NCBI GenBank assembly: GCA_900770205.1 | Contig: CAAGJV010000365.1 | Span: 1-16,269, forward strand | DNA: 16,269 nucleotides | Direction: 5' to 3' | Source of the DNA: Desulfovibrionaceae bacterium | Lineage (GTDB): Bacteria; Desulfobacterota; Desulfovibrionia; Desulfovibrionales; Desulfovibrionaceae | Shown: positions 1-5,389 of the stretch, in pieces | Layout: the number at the start of each line of letters is the position of its first letter | How positions within the stretch are numbered: position 1 is the stretch's first letter | Notes under the pieces: generated by a model | Told to the model about the DNA's origin: nothing | Seen by the model: the letters and a program-made list of their open reading frames with translations, nothing else | Databases searched by the model: none | Position numbers and translations under genes: made by a program

Positions 1-2
1 GG

Positions 3-641
3 CTGGAAGCCGCTATTTTATGCATTCTGCTCCTTGTTGCCGCCTATGTAGGCTCGGCAGATCGCCCATCCAATCGTTCCGGCAAAAACACTCCTCCTGC
101 AGCCTCTGTTCAGAAAAAAGAAGCGGCAAAAAAAATCTCTTTCCCCTCACGGGAGCAAAGCAATACTCCAAAAACTTCCGCTCCGGCAAAAAATGGCGAT
201 ATTGGAAAACGGTACACGCTTGCCCATCTCTCCGATGGAGACAGCTTTGAACTCAAAGACGAGGACGGAAAAAAAATAAAGATACGCCTCTACGGCATAG
301 ATGCTCCGGAACTTGCCCAGGACTTCGGCAACGATTCCAAAGAACACCTGTTCTCTCTTATGAGAGGCCGCGCCCTTTGCGTAAAGCCTGTTTATCAGGA
401 TGACTATGGGCGCACGGTAGCTCTTGCCTACCTCATAGAAAATAAAAAGGCTGATGAACTCTCCATCAACCAAAGGCAGGTACAGGCCGGCATGGCCTGG
501 GTCTATGATCATTTCTGCAGGAACGATATCTGCGGAACATGGAAAATAGAAGAAGCCATGGCCAGAAAGCAGCGTCTCGGCCTGTGGAAAAGCAGCAATC
601 CAACTCCTCCATGGAAATGGCGCCTTTCGCATAAGCGCTGA
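3..641 (+). CDS. Membrane-anchored staphylococcal-nuclease-like (SNase/thermonuclease) protein, 5' end cut by window edge
   Basis: The reading frame is open from base 3 to the TGA at 639-641, with no convincing internal start, so the true start lies upstream of the window. The visible N-terminus is a hydrophobic segment (AAILCILLLVAAYVG) followed by a Lys/Ala/Ser-rich linker, which suggests a membrane anchor or signal peptide and an extracytoplasmic nuclease domain. The SNase-fold domain then shows DGDSFEL (from about 234), IRLYGIDAPE (282-311) and YGRTVA (405-422). The Arg codon at 285, Asp at 300, Glu at 309 and Arg at 411 line up with catalytic Arg35, Asp40, Glu43 and Arg87 of Staphylococcus aureus nuclease. 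An active Ca-dependent nuclease is therefore plausible. The protein ends with a PPWKWR tail, common in bacterial SNase homologues. It is separated by 140 nt from the next gene and may be an independent unit. The family assignment is firm; the substrate is unknown. Confidence 0.88.
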   Translation: MEAAILCILLLVAAYVGSADRPSNRSGKNTPPAASVQKKEAAKKISFPSREQSNTPKTSAPAKNGDIGKRYTLAHLSDGDSFELKDEDGKKIKIRLYGIDAPELAQDFGNDSKEHLFSLMRGRALCVKPVYQDDYGRTVALAYLIENKKADELSINQRQVQAGMAWVYDHFCRNDICGTWKIEEAMARKQRLGLWKSSNPTPPWKWRLSHKR

Positions 642-674
642 TATCCGTGACAACGGTCGTGCCATCCATGCGCT

Positions 675-697
675 CAAACTCCGCTTGACGGAGCTTG
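675..697 (+). terminator. Weak terminator-like hairpin after the SNase gene
   Basis: CTCCG (679-683) pairs with CGGAG (689-693) around the loop CTTGA. One mismatch further out, CAA pairs with TTG, giving a 9-position stem with one mismatch. The pyrimidine-rich tract that follows (TCTTTCCC, and later a run of eight T at about 715-722) is not directly adjacent, so termination is only possible. It could instead be a leader structure of the following gene. Confidence 0.3.
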
Positions 698-737
698 TCT
701 TTCCCGTCTATTCTCTTTTTTTTCCAATGATTACACA

Positions 738-756
738 CCAGGCAGTGTTTGCCTGG
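738..756 (+). promoter_or_regulatory. Perfect 7-bp hairpin just upstream of the ACT-gene start
   Basis: CCAGGCA (738-744) and TGCCTGG (750-756) are perfectly complementary around GTGTT, 25 nt before the GTG start at 782. No U-run follows, so it is not a classical terminator. It could be a leader hairpin or a protein-binding palindrome. Its role is unknown. Confidence 0.3.
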
Positions 757-781
757 CCCAAGCTCATGCATCGAGGCCACC

Positions 782-1345
782 GTGAATCATATCGTTATTT
801 CTGTCATCGGGCGGGACTGCCCCGGCGTTGTCTTTGCTATTGCCAGCGCGCTATCCAAGGAAAAATGCAACATCGAAGAACTGAGCCAGACCATCCTGAA
901 AGGCCAGTTCGCCTCTATTTTCATTGTATCCGCCCCGGAGAATGTCACCGAAGAAGATATTCAGCGCGTGGTAAGCCTCAATCTTGAATCGCGTAACATG
1001 GAGCTTACCGTAGCAGCGCGAACCTTCGAAACCGCTACATTTTCCAGTTCGGAAGAAACGGAACCGTTCGTTGTTACAGTCAACGGTTCCGACCAGCCGG
1101 AAATCATTGCCATGATTTCCGGCGTGTTTGCCGAACAGAAAGTAAATATTGAAAACTTGAAGGCCATAAGGGTGGATGAAGCTACCAACGAATGCGTGCT
1201 GGTCTTTGAAGTCGCCCTTCCGCTTTCCATCAACCGCAACGCCTTCCGCCAGATGCTCCAGGCAAAGGCCCGCAGCGTGGGGCTTTCCATCAGCATCCAG
1301 CATCAGGCCATTTTCGAAGCCATCCACCGCGTGCCCATCGTCTAA
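782..1345 (+). CDS. Tandem ACT-domain protein, GcvR-like (187 aa)
   Basis: This is a small cytoplasmic protein of two ACT domains, ligand-binding modules that usually sense amino acids. The first domain starts directly at the N-terminus (NHIVISVIGRDCPGVVFAIA, then NIEELSQTI). The second begins near residue 98 (PFVVTVNGSDQPEIIAMISG, then VNIENLKAI). Both carry the D-x-P-G/E-I/V-V/I pattern at the start of the first helix. I chose GTG 782 because GAGG at 773-776 lies 5 nt upstream and the ACT fold starts immediately. The upstream TTG at 749 would only add an unrelated stretch. The arrangement resembles GcvR-type regulators with no DNA-binding domain. It lies 21 nt upstream of a PFL/UPF0210 gene, a recurrent pairing of ACT and UPF0210 proteins, so the two are probably co-transcribed and functionally linked. 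The ligand is unknown. Confidence 0.85.
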   Translation: MNHIVISVIGRDCPGVVFAIASALSKEKCNIEELSQTILKGQFASIFIVSAPENVTEEDIQRVVSLNLESRNMELTVAARTFETATFSSSEETEPFVVTVNGSDQPEIIAMISGVFAEQKVNIENLKAIRVDEATNECVLVFEVALPLSINRNAFRQMLQAKARSVGLSISIQHQAIFEAIHRVPIV

Positions 1346-1366
1346 CCATTACCGCAGGTCTGCCCC

Positions 1367-2737
1367 ATGCTTACTGAACGCGAAGTGCTCAGCACTATCA
1401 ATATGCTCCGCAACGAACACCTCGATGTCCGCACTGTTACGCTCGGCATCAGCCTTTTTGACTGTGTCAGCCATGATTTCGATGTGTTCTCCTACAAAGT
1501 CCGTGCAAAAATCGCCAAGTATGCAGCCCATCTTGTTGAACACTGCAATGAAGTCGGCGCTCGCTACGGCATCCCCGTTGTGAACAAGCGCATCAGCATC
1601 AGCCCCATGGCTGTTGTCGGCGCTGGATTCAGCACCGACCAGATGGTACGAGCCTGCCAGATGCTCGATGAAGCGGCGAAGGAAGCAGGCGTTGACTTTC
1701 TCGGCGGTTTCGGCGCCCTTGTAGAAAAAGGCATGACTCCTGGCGACCGCGCCCTTATCGATGCCCTGCCCGAAGCCCTTGCCACCACCGACCGCGTATG
1801 CTCCTCCATCAACGTGGCTTCTTCCAAGGCCGGCATCAACATGGATGCCGTGGCGCTCATGGGCCGCCAGATTCTTAAAGTGGCCGACTATACGAAAGAC
1901 CGCGATGGCATAGGATGTGCCAAGCTCGTGGTTTTCGCCAACATCCCGCAGGATGTCCCCTTTATGGCTGGTGCCTATCTTGGCATCGGCGAACCCGATG
2001 TTGTCATTAACGTAGGCGTTTCCGGCCCTGGCGTTGTTAAAAAGGCTATCGACCGCGCAAAGGAAACCCATGAAAGCCTTACCCTCAGCGATGTGGCCGA
2101 GGTCATCAAATCTACGGCCTACAAAGTAACTCGCGTGGGCGAACTCATCGGCAAGGAAGTTGCCGATCGCATGGGGCTGCCCTTCGGCGTGGCCGATCTT
2201 TCCCTGGCGCCTACTCCCGCCGTGGGAGATTCCGTAGGAGAGATATTCCAGAGCGTTGGTCTCTCTTCCATCGGAGCTCCCGGTTCCACCGCCGTACTCG
2301 CCATGCTCAACGATGCCGTGAAGAAAGGCGGCGTTTTTGCCTCCTCCCACGTTGGAGGGCTTTCCGGAGCATTCATTCCTGTTTCCGAAGATTCCAGCAT
2401 AGAAGCGGCTGCCAACTGCGGAGCCCTTACCATGGAAAAGCTGGAAGCCATGACAAGCGTCTGCTCCGTTGGCCTCGACATGATTGCCATTCCCGGTGAT
2501 ACCCCCGCCTCAACAATTTCCGGCCTCATTGCCGATGAAATGGCCATTGGCATGATCAACACCAAAACCACTGCCGTTCGTGTCATTCCTGTTCCCGGCA
2601 AAGGCGTAGGGGAAACAGCTATTTTCGGCGGTCTCCTGGGGCAGGCCAAAATCATCCCGGTCAATACCGGTGATGCCTCTGCCTTCATCAGCCTTGGAGG
2701 GCGAATCCCCGCACCTATTCACAGCCTGAAAAACTAG
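1367..2737 (+). CDS. PFL family protein, UPF0210 / DUF711 (456 aa)
   Basis: This is a full-length member of the UPF0210 (DUF711) family, called PFL family because its fold resembles pyruvate formate-lyase. No enzymatic activity is established for the family and I assign none. Recognisable conserved blocks are ISPMAVVGAG, GGFGALVEKGMTPGD, INVGVSGPGVV, RVGELIGKEVADRMG, LSLAPTPAVGDSVGEIF, a Gly-rich stretch around SSHVGGLSGAFIPVSED, and IPVPGKGVGETAIFGGLLG near the C-terminus. The length is typical of the family. ATG 1367 is preceded by GCAGG at 1354-1358, and the gene follows the ACT-domain gene by 21 nt. There is no signal peptide or membrane segment, so it is cytoplasmic. A strong terminator follows within 25 nt, which closes this short operon. 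The ACT partner may give ligand-dependent control; that is inference. Confidence 0.9.
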   Translation: MLTEREVLSTINMLRNEHLDVRTVTLGISLFDCVSHDFDVFSYKVRAKIAKYAAHLVEHCNEVGARYGIPVVNKRISISPMAVVGAGFSTDQMVRACQMLDEAAKEAGVDFLGGFGALVEKGMTPGDRALIDALPEALATTDRVCSSINVASSKAGINMDAVALMGRQILKVADYTKDRDGIGCAKLVVFANIPQDVPFMAGAYLGIGEPDVVINVGVSGPGVVKKAIDRAKETHESLTLSDVAEVIKSTAYKVTRVGELIGKEVADRMGLPFGVADLSLAPTPAVGDSVGEIFQSVGLSSIGAPGSTAVLAMLNDAVKKGGVFASSHVGGLSGAFIPVSEDSSIEAAANCGALTMEKLEAMTSVCSVGLDMIAIPGDTPASTISGLIADEMAIGMINTKTTAVRVIPVPGKGVGETAIFGGLLGQAKIIPVNTGDASAFISLGGRIPAPIHSLKN

Positions 2738-2758
2738 CTTTTCTTCCAGAATTCTTTC

Positions 2759-2796
2759 TTCCCTGCAGAGTAATACGCTCTGCGGGGAATTTTATT
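2759..2796 (+). terminator. Intrinsic terminator after the ACT-PFL operon
   Basis: TTCCCTGCAGAG (2759-2770) pairs along its whole length with CTCTGCGGGGAA (2778-2789), with one G-U pair, around the loop TAATACG. TTTTATT follows directly. This is a classical rho-independent terminator for the plus-strand operon. Confidence 0.88.
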
Positions 2797-2830
2797 CTCC
2801 ATAGCATGCGGACAAGAGGAAAAACATATC

Positions 2831-2847
2831 TTCACCTTTCTTTACAA
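2831..2847 (-). promoter_or_regulatory. Cpx-box-like direct repeat upstream of the two-component operon
   Basis: Read on the minus strand this segment is TTGTAAAGAAAGGTGAA, that is GTAAA-N5-GTGAA. It is one mismatch from the Escherichia coli CpxR box GTAAA-N5-GTAAA. It lies about 70 nt before the response-regulator start, a sensible place for autoregulation. The plus-strand form of the core, CTTTACAA at 2840-2847, recurs upstream of the selenoprotein and of the helix-hairpin-helix gene. Its use by this regulator is inferred. Confidence 0.5.
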
Positions 2848-2856
2848 TTTCTCACA

Positions 2857-2886
2857 TTGCCTTTTTAAAAAAGCTCATGGTAATAT
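2857..2886 (+). promoter_or_regulatory. Candidate sigma70-type promoter for the two-component operon
   Basis: TTGCCT (2857-2862) and TAATAT (2881-2886) are separated by 18 nt, each matching the consensus at four of six positions. This would give a leader of about 25 nt ending in AGGAG (2906-2910), 7 nt before ATG 2918. An alternative uses TTTACA (2841-2846) as the -35 with TTTAAA (2864-2869). I judged this by eye. Confidence 0.4.
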
Positions 2887-2917
2887 CAGATACCCTATTT
2901 AAGGCAGGAGAACAGCA

Positions 2918-3676
2918 ATGGGAGAGGAAAGAAACGGCAGACTGCTTCTTATCGATGATGATGTGGAATTCTGCCTTCTTGTCAAAGATTATCTGGAACT
3001 CCAGAATATCGCTCTTGATTATTATGTTACCGGAGAAGAAGGCCTCGACGCTCTGGGAACAAAAAATTACGACCTCATACTGCTGGACATGATGCTCCCC
3101 GACCTGCCCGGAGTGGAGGTTCTTCGCCGCATCCGTGTTAAAAGCGGCATTCCCGTCATCATTTTTTCCGCCCATAACGACGAAACAGACCGCATTGTTA
3201 CCCTGGAACTCGGCGCGGACGACTATGTTCCAAAATCGTTTTCATCCAGAGAACTTCTGGCCCGTGTTCGTGCCGTACTCAGGCGAAGCGCGGGAAAGGA
3301 AGGAAGCGAAAGGGAAGAAATTTTAACAGCGCACGGTATAGAACTCAACCCGCGGACGCTGCGCGCTTCGTTTCGCGGACAAGCCATAGAGCTGACCTAT
3401 GTGGAATTCCAGCTTCTTCATGCCATGATGCGTGAACCCGGGCGTATTTTCTCACGGGAGACCCTCCTTAATCTCTTTGCCGATAAGGAATGGAACAAGT
3501 TCGACCGCAGCGTGGATGTGCATATTTCCACTCTCCGGAAAAAACTTGCAGATGCCACAGGAATGAACAGCCATATACGCACCGTGCGCAGCATGGGCTA
3601 TGTTTTCATCCGCCAGGAAGAAGATGATATTGCAAGGCAATCACCGGCCCTTCATAAGGGACCAGATGCTCCTTAA
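2918..3676 (+). CDS. CpxR-like OmpR-family response regulator (252 aa)
   Basis: This is a cytoplasmic transcription factor of a two-component system. The N-terminal receiver domain (about residues 8-122) has the acidic pocket D13-D14-D15, phospho-acceptor D57 in LILLDMMLPD, Ser84 in place of the usual Thr, and Lys106 in DDYVPKSF. The C-terminal winged helix (about 133-235) contains LTYVEFQLLHAM and FDRSVDVHISTLRKKL, the latter closely matching CpxR (FDRAIDMHISNLRRKL in E. coli), and ends in VRSMGYVFI. AGGAG at 2906-2910 supports ATG 2918. The sensor kinase gene starts 23 nt after its stop. A Cpx-box-like repeat in its promoter suggests autoregulation. Family membership is certain; the CpxR likeness is recalled from memory, and the regulated genes are inferred from shared upstream motifs. 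Confidence 0.93.
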   Translation: MGEERNGRLLLIDDDVEFCLLVKDYLELQNIALDYYVTGEEGLDALGTKNYDLILLDMMLPDLPGVEVLRRIRVKSGIPVIIFSAHNDETDRIVTLELGADDYVPKSFSSRELLARVRAVLRRSAGKEGSEREEILTAHGIELNPRTLRASFRGQAIELTYVEFQLLHAMMREPGRIFSRETLLNLFADKEWNKFDRSVDVHISTLRKKLADATGMNSHIRTVRSMGYVFIRQEEDDIARQSPALHKGPDAP

Positions 3677-3699
3677 TTTTTTTCGTCTGGAAAACGTCC

Positions 3700-5220
3700 A
3701 TGAAATTCCTGAGCTGGAATCTGTATATAAAAATCAGCCTGTGGCTGGTGCTCAATCTTGTTCTTCTCGCGGCTCTGGTCGCTGGCATCAGCTGTTATGT
3801 ACTCATGGGCAGAAGTTACGATGGAGTCCTGCCGGCATCACTGTTCAGCGCCAGGGCAGACAGTTCGCTGCGTGTCATCAGTGCCAACCTCCAGTACCGT
3901 TCCGTTCTGGAGTGGGAGGAACTTCTTAAACCCCATGCCAGGCATCTTCCTGTTCTCATACATATACAAACACTGGATACGGAATCCATACGAGATACCT
4001 GCATTCCAGATAAAATGGTAGCGCAGGCAAAGAAGCTGCCAAGAGCCATTTATTCCTTCTGCCCTTCTCCGGATATCATGTTCTGGGATCCTATGGGCGG
4101 AACTATGTTTGCGGGAAACAGCAGCAATGTGGAATACGGGCTTCCCCCTGTTCCCCCGGCTCTGTTCCAATGCACCGGTTCTCCTGCGCGGTACTGGCTG
4201 GGCCGCGTCATGTACATACCCGATGTCAACCGTCAGATACACACCGTACTCGTTGCCATGGAATCCGATACCATAGACGGACATGGTCTTTTTTTTGATA
4301 TAGATACCCTTCTTCTGCTGGCGGCGGCTATTCTGGGCGTGTCTTTCCTCTGGTGGCTGCCCTTTGTCCGGCATCTTTCCAATCCTCTGCGCCGCATGGC
4401 CAATTACGCGGAAGAAGTGGAATTTGAAAGCTTTTCCTGCATCGATAAACCCTTTCTTCATGAAAAGGAATTTTCCGGCGCAAGAAAAGATGAAATAGGC
4501 CGCGTAGGTTATGCTCTCGTTTCCATGACGCAGCGCATGAACCGCCTTCTGACAGGGCAGAAGCAGTTCATCCGCTACGTGGCCCATGAACTGAACACGC
4601 CGCTTGCCAAGGCGCAGATGGGGCTCGGCGTGCTGGAATGCAAGCTGAAAGGAGATGAACGCCTCCGCGTGCAGCAGGTGCTCAGGCACATCAAAAGGCT
4701 TTCTGTTCTTACGGAAGAAGTGCTCACCTATCTTCAGGCCAAGGCTTCCATGGACACCCCGAAAAAGGAATACATCGACCTGTGCTCCTTTCTCTCTTCC
4801 ATTGTCATGAGTGAAGCTCCGGAGGAAGATGTGCATGTAGAAGTTCCAGCAGGACTTTGCCTTTGCTCCGACAGGGATTATCTGCAGCGTATCGTCAGCA
4901 ATCTTTTAAGAAACGCTCTTCACTACGCCGGAACATACGGCCCTGTTGTTATCCGGGCAGAAGAACGCGAAGAAACCATCATCCTTTCCATACGGGATAT
5001 GGGGCCGGGAGTTTCTGAAGAAGATATGCCTTCCCTCTGCGAACCGTTTTTCCGCGGCCGTACGGCAAAAGATCACCCGGGAGGAACAGGGCTTGGCCTT
5101 TCCATCGTCAAGTACTGTACGGAAACCTGCGGAGGAAAAATGGAGTATGGCAATGTGTCTCCGCACGGCTTTGAAGTACGGCTTCATTTCCCTTCCAAAC
5201 GAAAAAATCCCTGCTGCTGA
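3700..5220 (+). CDS. CpxA-like membrane sensor histidine kinase with a cysteine-containing periplasmic domain (506 aa)
   Basis: This inner-membrane kinase is the probable partner of the preceding regulator. TM1 spans about residues 11-34 and TM2 about 203-222. The periplasmic domain of roughly 168 residues between them carries three cysteines, Cys101, Cys121 and Cys158. A HAMP-like linker follows, with DEIGRVGYALVSMTQRMN before the kinase core. The dimerisation/phospho-acceptor helix has His296 in HELNTPL. The ATPase domain shows the N box with Asn405 (LLRNALHYAG), G1 DMGPGVS (433-439), F box EPFFRG and G2 GGTGLGLSIVK (461-471). All catalytic boxes are intact. The gene is 23 nt from the regulator and 169 nt before the selenoprotein. 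The signal sensed is unknown; the periplasmic cysteines make a redox or disulfide input conceivable, but that is speculation. No clear terminator follows. Confidence 0.92.
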   Translation: MKFLSWNLYIKISLWLVLNLVLLAALVAGISCYVLMGRSYDGVLPASLFSARADSSLRVISANLQYRSVLEWEELLKPHARHLPVLIHIQTLDTESIRDTCIPDKMVAQAKKLPRAIYSFCPSPDIMFWDPMGGTMFAGNSSNVEYGLPPVPPALFQCTGSPARYWLGRVMYIPDVNRQIHTVLVAMESDTIDGHGLFFDIDTLLLLAAAILGVSFLWWLPFVRHLSNPLRRMANYAEEVEFESFSCIDKPFLHEKEFSGARKDEIGRVGYALVSMTQRMNRLLTGQKQFIRYVAHELNTPLAKAQMGLGVLECKLKGDERLRVQQVLRHIKRLSVLTEEVLTYLQAKASMDTPKKEYIDLCSFLSSIVMSEAPEEDVHVEVPAGLCLCSDRDYLQRIVSNLLRNALHYAGTYGPVVIRAEEREETIILSIRDMGPGVSEEDMPSLCEPFFRGRTAKDHPGGTGLGLSIVKYCTETCGGKMEYGNVSPHGFEVRLHFPSKRKNPCC

Positions 5221-5252
5221 ACAGCTGCTCTGTATTCTTCCTTCTTTTGTAT

Positions 5253-5272
5253 TTGTAAAGCTATCTTTACAA
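5253..5272 (+). promoter_or_regulatory. Perfect palindrome TTGTAAAG-CTAT-CTTTACAA upstream of the selenoprotein gene
   Basis: Two perfect 8-bp arms flank a 4-bp spacer, about 120 nt before ATG 5390. The half-site GTAAAG/CTTTAC is the one found upstream of the response regulator and the helix-hairpin-helix gene. On the minus strand a second half, CTAAA, lies 6 nt upstream of GTAAA, approximating a direct-repeat Cpx box. The poor GC content argues against a terminator, so an operator is more likely. Confidence 0.5.
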
Positions 5273-5304
5273 TAGTTTTAGTTCCCTTATCACACATTCT
5301 TCTG

Positions 5305-5330
5305 TTTTTGTGTATTCTTTTTCACAAAAA
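5305..5330 (+). promoter_or_regulatory. Second inverted repeat, TTTTTGTG-N10-CACAAAAA
   Basis: Perfect 8-bp arms at 5305-5312 and 5323-5330 flank a 10-bp spacer, 60 nt before the selenoprotein start. The TTGTG/CACAA halves resemble CRP/FNR-family sites (TTGTGA-N6-TCACAA), but the halves are 2 bp further apart than is usual. It may be an operator. No clear promoter hexamers were found in this leader. Confidence 0.35.
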
Positions 5331-5389
5331 TCCCTTGGTGAAATTCAGCGGCACTCAGCGGCTGAAAATACTTACAACAGGAGAAATGC

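Noticed and set aside
466..780. Minus-strand frame of 104 codons with an attractive HCLVCNHW stretch, partly in the SNase-ACT gap
   Set aside because: Most of it lies antisense to the well-supported SNase gene, it has no good ribosome-binding site, and the Cys pattern is isolated. It is probably a chance open frame.
1349..2350. Long (333-codon) minus-strand frame opposite the PFL gene
   Set aside because: Low-complexity Gly/His/Ala composition typical of an antisense shadow, while the plus-strand frame has clear family motifs.
3838..4836. Minus-strand frame of 332 codons opposite the sensor kinase
   Set aside because: His/Arg-rich composition with no recognisable domain, antisense to a kinase with all catalytic boxes intact.
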